A stretch of DNA of 64,000 nucleotides from Marinobacter nauticus (GTDB lineage Bacteria > Pseudomonadota > Gammaproteobacteria > Pseudomonadales > Oleiphilaceae): positions 372,001-436,000 of the forward strand of contig NZ_RBJB01000003.1 of NCBI RefSeq assembly GCF_003634635.1, in the 5' to 3' direction. The notes below the pieces were generated by a model. The model was not told where the DNA came from, made no database searches, and was given only the letters and a program-made list of their open reading frames with translations. A program made the translations under genes and the position numbers. How positions within the stretch are numbered: the first letter of the stretch is position 1; the number at the start of each line of letters is the position of its first letter. Below are positions 27,257 to 35,521 of this stretch, piece by piece.

Positions 27257-28612
27257 TCAACGCTTGGCGAGATAGATGTAGAACGAGATCAGAACAAGAA
27301 TGGTCGTCGACAGCGCAATGGAACCATCCGGCTGGAGCCACTCAAACACATCCAGCACTCCGGGAATATCATCACGGTCCAGGCTCCGGGAAGCCGTCGT
27401 CAACGAAATAAACAGATCAATAACGGCAACGCCACCGATACCGGCAAGAATCAATTCAACCGAACGATCGAGCTGGCTTTTTCGTGCCTCCAGCAGGCGG
27501 GAGATCTTGGAGCGAATCAAGCTCGTGCGCTCCAGGGAACCCTCAATCAACTCGCCGAGATTCCAGGCCGCATACGCAGCTCTGACCACCTTGGCTCGCT
27601 CAGCCTGAACCCCGATGATGGCCTCATTGAATTCAAGGCGAGTGAATTCCAGATGGTCCAAGGTCTTCGTAATGTCGCCCATCAGCCGATGCAAATCTTT
27701 ACTACGGTGTCGCGAGCCCGCAAAGTCGTTAAGCTCCGAATAACTGGACTTCAGGATACCGCCGTATATCGACAACACGGCATTGTAAAGCTGGCAGACG
27801 GACAGGCCGCGCAGCCAGTTGTCCGCCTGGGCCTCGACATCGTCCGCAACCGCCAGGATGTTGCCCGAGCCCACAAACTGTCTGGCCTCCAACAAAGCCT
27901 CCGTTGATCCGGTATATGACGCCCAAAGTCGCAGACTGTCTCCAAGCGGACCATTCAGAGTGCTCGGAGGCGTCACCACGTATCGGCCTGTCCACAGCAC
28001 ATAGGTGTCTGGCGCTTCCGGCGAATCAAACGAAACATCCCGAAACACCGTAAGCTTCTTCGGATCACGAAGGTATGAGACCGCGCCAGAGGCTTTGTAT
28101 CGCCTGCTCTTGCGGAATCCAAGTGCGTACTGGTGAAACGCCGGGTATACCGCGTGCTCATAGACCCGTTTGGCCAGATTGGAAAGCGCGCCGTCCAGGC
28201 TATGCCCTTGGAGCAGATCACCAAGGCCAGATTCGCTGGTTTCAAAGGTCACATCCAGCTGGAGCAAGGCGACCGTGTCATCGTAAAGGTACAAACGACA
28301 GCACTCGATCGCACCTCCATTGTTGACCAATAGCTCGCTGATTTCGAAAGGCAAAGACACGTCATCCATCGCAACCGAGTAACATGCGAAGGGTTGGAAG
28401 AACGCTGGCAGGTTATCGTGCTCAAGCGTCCCGTAGCCATTGGCCCACGGCCATTCAAAGCTAGTGAGGGTGTCGGTTTCGGCTAACAGATTGACCAATC
28501 CGCCGGCATTGGAGCCAGCCTCCGCCATCTGTTTCAGGGTATCCGCAGCGCGACGCTCGCTGTCTGCACTAATGGGCGATCGCACAGGCGACAGCGTCCG
28601 CACTTTTAGCAT
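27257..28612 (-). CDS. Hypothetical protein with CorA-like architecture, 451 aa
   Basis: A 451-residue protein of unknown family. Residues 1-270 form a mixed alpha/beta domain. About 300-395 form a long charged helical region (LHRLMGDITKTLDHLEFTRLEFNEAIIG... and IRSKISRLLEARKSQLDRSVE), then come two membrane helices at about 395-413 and 430-448, ending in YIYLAKR. A large soluble domain, a long stalk helix and two terminal membrane segments is the topology of CorA-type magnesium channels, but the GMN motif between the helices is absent (the loop reads SRSLDRDDIPGVLDVFEWL). It could be a divergent channel or an unrelated stalked sensor. It precedes the 130-aa gene by 16 bp. Confidence 0.65.
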   Translation of the reverse strand: MLKVRTLSPVRSPISADSERRAADTLKQMAEAGSNAGGLVNLLAETDTLTSFEWPWANGYGTLEHDNLPAFFQPFACYSVAMDDVSLPFEISELLVNNGGAIECCRLYLYDDTVALLQLDVTFETSESGLGDLLQGHSLDGALSNLAKRVYEHAVYPAFHQYALGFRKSRRYKASGAVSYLRDPKKLTVFRDVSFDSPEAPDTYVLWTGRYVVTPPSTLNGPLGDSLRLWASYTGSTEALLEARQFVGSGNILAVADDVEAQADNWLRGLSVCQLYNAVLSIYGGILKSSYSELNDFAGSRHRSKDLHRLMGDITKTLDHLEFTRLEFNEAIIGVQAERAKVVRAAYAAWNLGELIEGSLERTSLIRSKISRLLEARKSQLDRSVELILAGIGGVAVIDLFISLTTASRSLDRDDIPGVLDVFEWLQPDGSIALSTTILVLISFYIYLAKR

Positions 28613-28754
28613 GTTGGATTTCCTATGGTCTTTTTCAGAGATTCGTCAGACATAAAACGTCCCGCAGTTTACCCTTGAATGCCACACTTTGGTAAAACCA
28701 GTCATCGCCGACCACGCAAGATGCTATGTGCCGCCCTGAAGAAGGAGAGTTCAA

Positions 28755-29357
28755 ATGAACACCCCATTGCCTTACTCCCAGGCCTGCGAAAACAACAAAG
28801 CCCCCATTCTGGAAAAGCTGCGTGACGTCTTTACGGCACCAGGTACCGTCCTGGAAATAGGAACCGGCACCGGCCAGCACGCCGAGCACTTCGCTGCGGC
28901 TCTGCCACACCTGAAATGGCAGCCCACCGACCACCCCAGAGCGGCGCACCTGGCCGTTGCCCGACTGCAACAGGCCGCCTTACCCAACGTCCTCCCAATC
29001 CTTGAGCTGGACGTAAACCAAATGCCATGGCCTGTGTCCGCCTGTCGATGGGCATTCTCCGCAAACACCGCTCACATCATGGCCTGGGAGGAAGTTGAAA
29101 CGATGTTTCAAGGCGTCGGCGCCTGCCTTCAAAAAGACGGGGCGTTCTGCCTGTACGGGCCGTTCAAGCATAACGGCAAGTTCACCAGCGACAGCAACCG
29201 GACATTCGACCAGTCACTTAAAGCGAAAGCCTCCAACATGGGCATACGGGATATCGAGGCGCTGTCAGAGCTCGCGCAAGACGTCGGCCTGCAGCTTCAC
29301 GACGACCATGCCATGCCCGCAAATAACGAGTTGCTGGTGTTCGTTCGCAGCGCCTGA
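28755..29357 (+). CDS. DUF938 SAM-dependent methyltransferase-like protein
   Basis: A 200-residue class I methyltransferase fold. Motif I is VLEIGTGTGQHAEHFA at residues about 32-47, and WQPTDHPRAAH and AFSANTAHIMAWEEVETMF follow. PFKHNGKFTSDSNRTFDQSLK is diagnostic of DUF938. SAM binding is likely; no substrate is known for the family. GAAGGAGAG lies about 8 nt before the ATG. Single gene. Confidence 0.88.
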   Translation: MNTPLPYSQACENNKAPILEKLRDVFTAPGTVLEIGTGTGQHAEHFAAALPHLKWQPTDHPRAAHLAVARLQQAALPNVLPILELDVNQMPWPVSACRWAFSANTAHIMAWEEVETMFQGVGACLQKDGAFCLYGPFKHNGKFTSDSNRTFDQSLKAKASNMGIRDIEALSELAQDVGLQLHDDHAMPANNELLVFVRSA

Positions 29358-29553
29358 GCTCAAAAAAACCGCTCGCCGAGGAGATTGGTTACCAATAGCG
29401 CCGCAATGTACTCCGGGGGCGCTGCCAGGGCTAACCACCGAGCAAATTAAATATTAAATCGATATTTTTTTATTGTTTATCGGTAATTTTTTATTGCATG
29501 AACGGGTGAGAGTATCTATATTTCTCCTCGACCACACGTTAAGGAGAACCGCC

Positions 29554-30102
29554 ATGGAAAACATCCAGAAGTACAGCCGCCGGGTACGGCGCGTCCTGCA
29601 GGGACTCTTCATTCTCGCCCCCCTGCTCACTCTCTATTACTGGCTAACGGTGAATACCGGCATGGACTCGCTCTTCCGCTCCGGCATCATCGAAACCGAC
29701 CTCGACCCGATGATCTTCGCTAGCGAGCCCCTCACGATGACAACCCGGTTTTTGGCTTTTCTGGCAAGCATGCTGCCCTGCGGGATTCTGATGTATGCCC
29801 TGCAACAACTGATTCACCTGTTCAGGCACTACGAAAACCAGGAAATTTTCACTCTGGCAACAGCCACTCACTATCAGAAGCTGGGCTACGTCTTCTTCTA
29901 CTGGGCCGCCGGGGCCTTCCTGTACAGCGGACTGATCTCTGTCATCCTGTCGTTCAACAACCCACCCGGCGAGCGCGTGCTCAGCCTGACCTTCACCGGG
30001 ATCGACCTGCTTTCCATTCTGTGCGGCTTCGTGGTGCTGATCATTTCCTGGGTCATGAAGGAAGCACAGAAAATCGCCGACGAGCACATGCACACGGTCT
30101 GA
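29554..30102 (+). CDS. DUF2975 membrane protein
   Basis: A 182-residue protein with four membrane helices (about 18-38, 60-85, 105-130, 145-170) and the DUF2975 arrangement, including LFRHYENQEIFTLATATHYQKLGYVFF between helices 2 and 3. The family is almost always followed by a small Xre-type regulator of the YozG group, as here 4 nt downstream; the pair is thought to form a membrane sensor/repressor unit, but this is not proven. TTAAGGAGAA precedes the ATG by 5 nt. The preceding 190 bp are AT-rich and hold the promoter. Confidence 0.85.
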   Translation: MENIQKYSRRVRRVLQGLFILAPLLTLYYWLTVNTGMDSLFRSGIIETDLDPMIFASEPLTMTTRFLAFLASMLPCGILMYALQQLIHLFRHYENQEIFTLATATHYQKLGYVFFYWAAGAFLYSGLISVILSFNNPPGERVLSLTFTGIDLLSILCGFVVLIISWVMKEAQKIADEHMHTV

Positions 30103-30106
30103 CAAC

Positions 30107-30322
30107 ATGAGCATAATCATTGAATTGGACGTGATGATGGCAAAGCGGAAGATGCGCCTGAAAGAACTCGCCGAGAAGGTAGGGGTGACCGAGCAGAACC
30201 TCTCGATCCTCAAGAACGGGAAAGCCAAAGCCGTGCGCTTCTCGACCCTGGACAAGATCTGCGAAGCGCTGGATTGCCAGCCCGGTGACATTCTGGTCTA
30301 CCAGGCAGGCGACGAAGGTTAA
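30107..30322 (+). CDS. Small Xre/Cro-type regulator (YozG-like)
   Basis: A 71-residue single-domain HTH protein: IIIELDVMMAKRKMRLKELAEKVGVTEQNLSILKNGKAKAVRFSTLDKICEALDCQPGDIL. It starts 4 nt after the DUF2975 gene and is translationally linked to it. The group usually autoregulates its own two-gene operon. No extra ligand domain is present. Confidence 0.9.
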   Translation: MSIIIELDVMMAKRKMRLKELAEKVGVTEQNLSILKNGKAKAVRFSTLDKICEALDCQPGDILVYQAGDEG

Positions 30323-30437
30323 ATGCTTTCGTTATTCCTGCCCCAAGACTGCCCCGACCTCTCGCTCAGCAAAAGGCCAATGCACGATATCTTGAGGAGT
30401 CACGTGAGAAAGCCTACCAAATCACCGTAACACAAGG

Positions 30438-30776
30438 TCAGCCCTGGAATATTACCCGATACGGCCGCTCCAGGGCTGCCCGCACCTCGCCGATTGAAAA
30501 CACCCGGGCGAATTCCGCAAATCGCTGCCCCTCAAACCATAACTGCACCACCGGCAGGGAGAATATACCCTGAGCCGCACACAGCGCACCGGCTGATGCC
30601 TGGCAATCAATGTAGGCAGTAATCAGCTTCGGGAACTGTTCACTGGAAAGGCGTTCCAGTTGGGGCTTGATAGCCTGGCAGACGCCACAACTTGCTCCGC
30701 CATAGAGCAGCAACACTGCAGGGTTGGACTGCAACAGTGTTGAGAGCTCGTCGTCCGAGCAGACGTTTTGCATCAT
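30438..30776 (-). CDS. Thioredoxin-like protein with CGVC active site
   Basis: A 112-residue thioredoxin fold protein. The redox pair is in YGGASCGVCQAIKPQLERL (C-G-V-C in place of CGPC), and the cis-proline is in FSLPVVQLWFEGQRFAEFARVFS. Probably a cytosolic thiol-disulfide exchange protein or a monothiol-reducing partner; no signal peptide. It starts at one of two adjacent ATGs and is divergent from the SEC-C protein gene, sharing an 86-bp intergenic region. Confidence 0.82.
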   Translation of the reverse strand: MMQNVCSDDELSTLLQSNPAVLLLYGGASCGVCQAIKPQLERLSSEQFPKLITAYIDCQASAGALCAAQGIFSLPVVQLWFEGQRFAEFARVFSIGEVRAALERPYRVIFQG

Positions 30777-30862
30777 CTATTCCCTATATCACTATTTCCG
30801 CAAGCGTGATAAAAGATTGCGCCCGGCCGTCGCCTGGGTATTCTCTCCTTCAGGATATCAGC

Positions 30863-31207
30863 ATGTCAGATAAATTTTTCTATAAAGGTCGGCAAGACGC
30901 CCGCCAGCACCACACGGCTTACGGCGGCTTTCAGACAAACGCCAGCCAAAAGAGCGGCAGCAAGAAGTACCCACTAACGCTGGTGGTTACCAGTGAAGCA
31001 CGCAGGAAAGAAGTTGAGGCCCAGGTGGCCGCGGCGAAACTTCACGCAACCATCTCCGTTGATACCCGCGAAGGCGCCGTCGAATCCGTCAACGAGCTCA
31101 CGGCTATCCTGAATAAAACGGGAACAGTCACCACAGCAAAATCTCCCTCCCGCAACGACGCCTGCACTTGCGGTAGCGGACTCAAATTCAAGAAATGCTG
31201 CGGCTGA
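30863..31207 (+). CDS. SWIM/SEC-C metal-binding motif protein, PBPRA1643 family
   Basis: A 114-residue protein matching TIGR04102: it begins MSDKFFYKGRQDARQHHTAYGGF, has a central KYPLTLVVTSEARRKEVEAQV region, and ends with the zinc-binding SEC-C motif CTCGSGLKFKKCCG. The SEC-C tail is known from SecA, where it binds zinc and ribosomes. The function of this short family is unknown. AGGATATC lies upstream. The DUF3010 gene follows after 28 bp on the same strand. Confidence 0.9.
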   Translation: MSDKFFYKGRQDARQHHTAYGGFQTNASQKSGSKKYPLTLVVTSEARRKEVEAQVAAAKLHATISVDTREGAVESVNELTAILNKTGTVTTAKSPSRNDACTCGSGLKFKKCCG

Positions 31208-31235
31208 GAGTAACCGGGGCATAGGGGGCATTATT

Positions 31236-31676
31236 ATGATTGTATGCGGAGTAGAACTGACCGGCAGCGATGCGGTGGTGTGTATGCTGAATATGGACCG
31301 GGGCCAATTCAACCTGCCCGACTGCAAAGTACGCAAACTCTCGCTACCCAAAAACCACAGCCGGGACGACCTGAAAACGTTTCAGGCCACCTTTGCGGCG
31401 CTGATGGCCGAGAGCGGCGTGGCCACGGTTGCCATCAAGGAGCGGATGCAAAAAGGCAAGTTTGCCGGTGGCGCCATCAGCTTCAAGATGGAAGCCGCCA
31501 TCCAGTTAATTGCCGACTCCGAGCTGAACGTGATCCTGGTGCCCCCGGCCCTGGTTAAGTCCACTCTGGCCAACAACCCCGTGCCCATCGCCTTTGCCGA
31601 CACAGGCCTGAAAGCCTTCCAGGAAAACGCTTTTATTACCGCCTACGTCGCCCAACTCAACGGCACCAACAGATAA
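31236..31676 (+). CDS. DUF3010 family protein
   Basis: A 146-residue protein with an RNase H/resolvase-like start (MIVCGVELTGSDAVVCML) and conserved SLPKNHSRDDLKTFQATFAALM and AIKERMQKGKFAGGAISFKMEAAIQLI blocks typical of DUF3010. Predicted nuclease-like fold of unknown role. It follows the SEC-C gene closely and probably shares its promoter. Confidence 0.85.
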   Translation: MIVCGVELTGSDAVVCMLNMDRGQFNLPDCKVRKLSLPKNHSRDDLKTFQATFAALMAESGVATVAIKERMQKGKFAGGAISFKMEAAIQLIADSELNVILVPPALVKSTLANNPVPIAFADTGLKAFQENAFITAYVAQLNGTNR

Positions 31677-31807
31677 CCGAACCTCCGGCCACACAACCGA
31701 CACTCACTTCAAGCCCTCCCCAAGTGCCTAATTTTCAAACCTGAATCATTAGGCACTCTCATATCAATCTGGCTCACTTTTCGGTACTATCCCGCGCCAA
31801 TTTTTTA

Positions 31808-31827
31808 TTAATTGAACGTTCAATTAA
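31808..31827. promoter_or_regulatory. BetI-like palindromic operator before choX
   Basis: TTAATTGAACGTTCAATTAA is a perfect 20-bp palindrome ending only a few bases before the choX start, next to its AAGGG ribosome site. Its TTGAACGTTCAA core resembles BetI boxes of choline/glycine-betaine genes. A bound repressor would block transcription or translation initiation. No betI gene is in the window. Confidence 0.75.
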
Positions 31828-31837
31828 GGGATGCAAC

Positions 31838-32785
31838 ATGCGAACGATATTTTTCCTGGTGATGCTTTCGTGGGTCTCAGTTGGGACAAAGGCTTACGCC
31901 GCCGGACAGTGCGAACAGATACAGTTCGGCATTGTGGACTGGACAGACGTGAAAGCGACCACCGCCGTGGCGTCGGAACTCTTGCAGGCGCTGGGCTACA
32001 ACGTGGAGAGGTCCAGCCAGTCGGTGGCAGACACGTACCAGGGCATGGCCAATGGCGACATCGACGTGTTCCTGGGCAACTGGATGCCCAGTATGGCGCC
32101 CGTGGCCGATCCGCTGATCAAAGCCAACAAGGTCGAACGGCTGGGGCCTAACCTTCAGGGAGCCAAATACACGTTGGCGGTTCCACAGGCGGTCTACGAG
32201 GCAGGCGTTAAAAGCTTTTCCGACATTGCCCGATTCAAAGACAAGTTTGATCACAGCGTGTACGGCCTGGAGAAGGGTAACGACGGTAATCAGCTCATCC
32301 TCGATATGATCGAAACCAACGCCTTTGGCCTGGGCGAATTCAACCTGGTTGAGACCTCCGAGCGCATCATGCTGGCCCAGGTGAATGGCAAGATTCGCGA
32401 CAAGGAATGGATTGTATTCCTGGCGTGGGCACCTCACCCCATGAACGAGCGGTTCGATATCGTGTACCTGGATGGCGGCGATGAGTACTTCGGCCCGAAC
32501 AAGGGTGGTGCTACGGTCTACACCAACACCCGTGCCGGATTCAGCGAAGACTGCGCGAATGTTGCGCAGCTTCTGGAGAACCTGGAATTCTCACTGGCAA
32601 TGGAAGGCCAGGTAATGGACATGATTCTGAACCAGTTTGTTCCGCAGGAAAGGGCCGCTCGCCACTGGATGCACCAGAACCCCGACGCTGTTGAAGCCTG
32701 GCTGGAGGGCGTGACACATCGCGACGGAAGCCCGGCTGACGCCAACGCCATCGCACAGTCCATGAAGCTGACGGTGAATAACTGA
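31838..32785 (+). CDS. choX: Choline-binding periplasmic protein of an ABC transporter (ChoX/OpuAC type)
   Basis: A 315-residue exported protein with a signal peptide ending at AYA-AGQ (about residue 22). The mature part is a type II periplasmic binding fold: FGIVDWTDVKATTAVASELLQALGYNV, DVFLGNWMPSM and VFLAWAPHPMNERFDIVYLDGGDEYFGPN, which supply the aromatic and acidic residues of ChoX-like quaternary-amine sites. It delivers choline to an ABC transporter (ChoVW) not encoded here, so it is an orphan binding protein. The BetI-like palindrome suggests induction by choline. A strong terminator follows. Confidence 0.9.
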   Translation: MRTIFFLVMLSWVSVGTKAYAAGQCEQIQFGIVDWTDVKATTAVASELLQALGYNVERSSQSVADTYQGMANGDIDVFLGNWMPSMAPVADPLIKANKVERLGPNLQGAKYTLAVPQAVYEAGVKSFSDIARFKDKFDHSVYGLEKGNDGNQLILDMIETNAFGLGEFNLVETSERIMLAQVNGKIRDKEWIVFLAWAPHPMNERFDIVYLDGGDEYFGPNKGGATVYTNTRAGFSEDCANVAQLLENLEFSLAMEGQVMDMILNQFVPQERAARHWMHQNPDAVEAWLEGVTHRDGSPADANAIAQSMKLTVNN

Positions 32786-32802
32786 GTGTTGCAGTAAGAC
32801 GA

Positions 32803-32828
32803 CAAAGCCCCCCTGCTGGGGGCTTTTG
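32803..32828 (+). terminator. Rho-independent terminator after choX
   Basis: CAAAGCCCCC and GGGGGCTTTTG form a 10-bp stem with a 4- to 5-nt loop and a T-run on the plus strand, 18 bp after the choX stop. Confidence 0.88.
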
Positions 32829-32887
32829 TGTTCATGGAGACTCGTAAGTAAACTCGTTCGTTAACCGAAACGAGAGCCAAAGTTCAC

Positions 32888-33445
32888 ATGGCAAAACCCA
32901 AACGCATCTACCTGGCCGGCCCGGAAGTGTTTTTCCCACACGAAGAACACAACGCCATCGTCGCCGAGAAAAAGCGCCTGCTTCGCGAAGCCGGCTATGA
33001 AGGCATAGACCCACTGGACACCGCCCTGACGTTTTCCGACCAGGAAGCGAAATCGGCGCGCGGCCACCGGATCTACCAGGCCAACCGCGAACTGATGGAC
33101 AGTTGCGACGCCATCATTGCCAACCTCACCCCCTTCCGCGGCATCAGTGCGGACCCGGGCACGGTGTTCGAAGTCGGCTACATGATCGGCCAGGGCAAAG
33201 CTGCATTCGGATTCACAATGGACCACAGACACTACCGTGAACGCGCGGGCGCAGCCGATCGGGATGAACTGGGCCACAGCATTGAAGACTTCGAGATGAG
33301 CGACAACCTGATGATTGAGGGTGGAATTCAGGAGTCCGGTGGCCAGCTACTCGTGGCAGAACAGCCCGGCGAACACCGGTTTTTCTCGGCTGAACTGTTC
33401 CGCCGTTGTGTTCAGGCGCTGATAGACTACTCCCACTCCAGGTAA
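32888..33445 (+). CDS. Nucleoside 2-deoxyribosyltransferase
   Basis: A 185-residue protein of the nucleoside 2-deoxyribosyltransferase family: RIYLAGPEVFFPH at the start, ELMDSCDAIIANLTPFRGISADPGTVFEVGYMIGQGKAAFGF in the middle with the catalytic Glu in the FEVGYM block, and SIEDFEMSDNLMI. The enzyme moves deoxyribose between nucleobases in nucleotide salvage; related family members hydrolyse nucleotides. Length is normal. Single gene after the choX terminator. Confidence 0.9.
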   Translation: MAKPKRIYLAGPEVFFPHEEHNAIVAEKKRLLREAGYEGIDPLDTALTFSDQEAKSARGHRIYQANRELMDSCDAIIANLTPFRGISADPGTVFEVGYMIGQGKAAFGFTMDHRHYRERAGAADRDELGHSIEDFEMSDNLMIEGGIQESGGQLLVAEQPGEHRFFSAELFRRCVQALIDYSHSR

Positions 33446-33485
33446 TACTCACTCGCGCCATCAAGACACAGGTTTAATCCGGATC

Positions 33486-34667
33486 ATGATCAAAGCCTTT
33501 GCCGTTTCCAACTATCGCAGCCTCAGAGACGTGGTCGCGCCGCTGGCGGGCCTGAACGTTGTTACCGGTCCAAACGGCTGTGGCAAATCAAACCTCTATA
33601 AATCGTTGCGCCTGCTGGCGGAAACGGCAAAAGGCAACCTGATTTCCTCCCTGGCGGAAGAAGGCGGCCTGGACTACACCTTCTGGGCAGGGCCCGGCCA
33701 GTTCTCAAAGGAGATGCGGGACGGCTCAGCGCCCGTTCAGGGGACCGCCGGGAACACCCCATCCCGCCTACGGCTGGGGTTTGCCGGCGAAGAATTCGGC
33801 TACGCGATTTCTCTTGGGATTCCGGCCTCTACGGGGTTTGCAGGTTATCAGGAACCCAGCATGTTTCAGCTCGACCCTGAAATAAAACGCGAATGTATCT
33901 GGGTGGGTGATGTCTGCCGCCCAAGCAGTTGTCTGATTGATCGCGTCGGGCCGGTTGTCAAAGTACGTTCTGGGCGGAAATGGGAGGTCTACGACAACCG
34001 GCTAAACACCTATGAGAGCATTCTGAGCGAGATCAGTGATCCTGTGGCTGTGCCTGAAGTCCATGCCGTCCGACAGGCCATCAGGCAATGGCGCTTTTAC
34101 GATCAGTTCCGCACCGATCAACACTCCAGCATCCGGATCCCGCAAATCGGGACCCGTACCCCGGTGCTGGACCACAATGGCCACAACCTGGTTGCAGCCC
34201 TGCGCACCATTCACGAAATCGGCGACCGGGACGGCCTGCACAGCGCTATTGAAGATGCCTTTCCCGGAGCGAGGCTCGGGTTCAGCACAGACGCAGGCAA
34301 CCGTTTCGTCCTGGAATTTGAGCAGGCCGGCCTGCTCCGCCCCCTGAATCAGGCCGAGCTTTCTGATGGCACCCTTCGCTACCTGCTGTTGGTTGCCGCG
34401 CTGCTCACACCCCGCCCGCCATCACTACTGGTGCTGAACGAACCAGAAACAAGCCTGCATCCCGACTTGCTTCCGGCCCTCGGCCGACTGATCATTCGCG
34501 CCTCGCGGGAAACCCAGGTGTGGGTTGTTTCCCATGCCCCTCGACTGGTAGCCGCTCTGGAAGCAGACGACGATTGCCATTCCATCGCACTGAACAAAGA
34601 GCTGGGTGAAACCCGCATTCTTGGCCAGGGGCTTCTGGACGCACCCCCCTGGAACTGGATGGATTGA
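33486..34667 (+). CDS. AAA family ATPase (RecF/AAA_21-like, COG4637 type)
   Basis: A 393-residue P-loop ATPase with SMC/RecF-like head organisation but no long coiled coil. It starts IKAFAVSNYRSLRDVV, Walker A is VVTGPNGCGKSNLYKSLR (about residue 27), the ABC-like signature is AELSDGTLRYLLLVAALL (about 294), Walker B is LLVLNEPETSLHPDLLPAL, and the switch is QVWVVSHAPRLVAALE. Stand-alone proteins of this class are found both as housekeeping predicted ATPases and as parts of OLD-like or other defence systems; without an attached TOPRIM nuclease domain no defence role can be claimed. It begins 40 bp after the deoxyribosyltransferase gene. Confidence 0.82.
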   Translation: MIKAFAVSNYRSLRDVVAPLAGLNVVTGPNGCGKSNLYKSLRLLAETAKGNLISSLAEEGGLDYTFWAGPGQFSKEMRDGSAPVQGTAGNTPSRLRLGFAGEEFGYAISLGIPASTGFAGYQEPSMFQLDPEIKRECIWVGDVCRPSSCLIDRVGPVVKVRSGRKWEVYDNRLNTYESILSEISDPVAVPEVHAVRQAIRQWRFYDQFRTDQHSSIRIPQIGTRTPVLDHNGHNLVAALRTIHEIGDRDGLHSAIEDAFPGARLGFSTDAGNRFVLEFEQAGLLRPLNQAELSDGTLRYLLLVAALLTPRPPSLLVLNEPETSLHPDLLPALGRLIIRASRETQVWVVSHAPRLVAALEADDDCHSIALNKELGETRILGQGLLDAPPWNWMD

Positions 34668-34960
34668 CTATTCAGAGAGTCACTAGGCTCCGGACATCAC
34701 CTCCTGCAGGTTACGCATCAATTCCTCCAGCGGTGATCTCCACAGCACGCCCCCGTGCGCCCGGAAACACACAAGCGTCTCAGCAGTTACCCTTCTTCGC
34801 CTGGCCTGGTGGGCAGAAAATGCTCGCCCAACGGCTAGACTGGGCAGACCGGAGGCGGCATTCTATTGTGCCCCGGCACCCAAAGGCGCCCGGACCAACC
34901 ACAGCAGAGTGAAAACTCACTCACCCCTCTGAACCGAATCGATGGAGCCTCGTAAGACCC
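34668..34960. other. Intergenic 293 bp with an open reverse-strand fragment
   Basis: No gene can be supported. On the minus strand a frame from about 34860 down to 34686 is open and ends with protein-like sequence (RSPLEELMRNLQEVMSGA, stop), but it has no ATG and no ribosome site. It may be the end of a lost gene. The last 45 bp contain the ribosome site and promoter region of the LOG-family gene. Confidence 0.4.
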
Positions 34961-35521
34961 ATGAAAATTGCCGTATTTTGTGGTTCAAGCATCGGTGAAA
35001 ACCCGGAATTCGCCCAGGCAACCCGTGCTCTGGGGCACTACCTGGCAACAAACGGAGTGGATCTGGTGTACGGCGGCGGCAACGTCGGCCTGATGGGCGT
35101 GGTCGCAGACGCCTTTCTGGAAAAGGGCGCCCAAGTGTACGGCGTGATTCCCGAATACCTGAAAGACCGGGAGCTGGCTCACCCCGGCCTGACCGAGCTG
35201 AAAATTGTTGCTGATATGCACGAACGAAAAGCCGCCATGGCCCGAATGGCCGATGCCTTTGTGGCCCTGCCCGGCGGCGTGGGTACCCTGGAAGAAATCT
35301 TCGAAGCCTGGACCTGGGCTCAGCTCGGCTATCACGGAAAACCCTGCGCCTTTTACAACGTCAATGGTTTCTACGATAAATTGTTCGAGATGATCTCGAA
35401 CATGACCGATTCCGGCTTCCTGAAACCGCACCATGCCGAGATGATTATCCACACGGATAACGAAGCGCAACTGCTCTCGGCCATCCAGTCCTACCAAGCG
35501 CCCAAACTGAAGTGGAGCTGA
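34961..35521 (+). CDS. LOG-family protein (TIGR00730, cytokinin riboside 5'-monophosphate phosphoribohydrolase-like)
   Basis: A 186-residue Rossmann-fold protein with MKIAVFCGSSIGENPEFAQATRALGHYLA, YGGGNVGLMGVVADAFL and the signature PGGVGTLEEIFEAWTWAQLGYHGKPC. These are the nucleotide-binding and catalytic (Arg/Glu) residues of LOG proteins, which release free base from nucleoside monophosphates. In bacteria the physiological role is probably purine nucleotide salvage or detoxification. Length is normal; it is a single gene. Confidence 0.93.
   Translation: MKIAVFCGSSIGENPEFAQATRALGHYLATNGVDLVYGGGNVGLMGVVADAFLEKGAQVYGVIPEYLKDRELAHPGLTELKIVADMHERKAAMARMADAFVALPGGVGTLEEIFEAWTWAQLGYHGKPCAFYNVNGFYDKLFEMISNMTDSGFLKPHHAEMIIHTDNEAQLLSAIQSYQAPKLKWS

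Noticed and set aside
33486..34667. OLD-family or Gabija-like defence ATPase
   Set aside because: No TOPRIM domain and no helicase or nuclease partner; the neighbours are housekeeping genes, so only a predicted ATPase can be claimed.
34664..34912. 82-codon plus-strand frame after the AAA ATPase gene
   Set aside because: Pro/Arg-rich with no ribosome site or family; the opposite strand looks more protein-like but also lacks a start.
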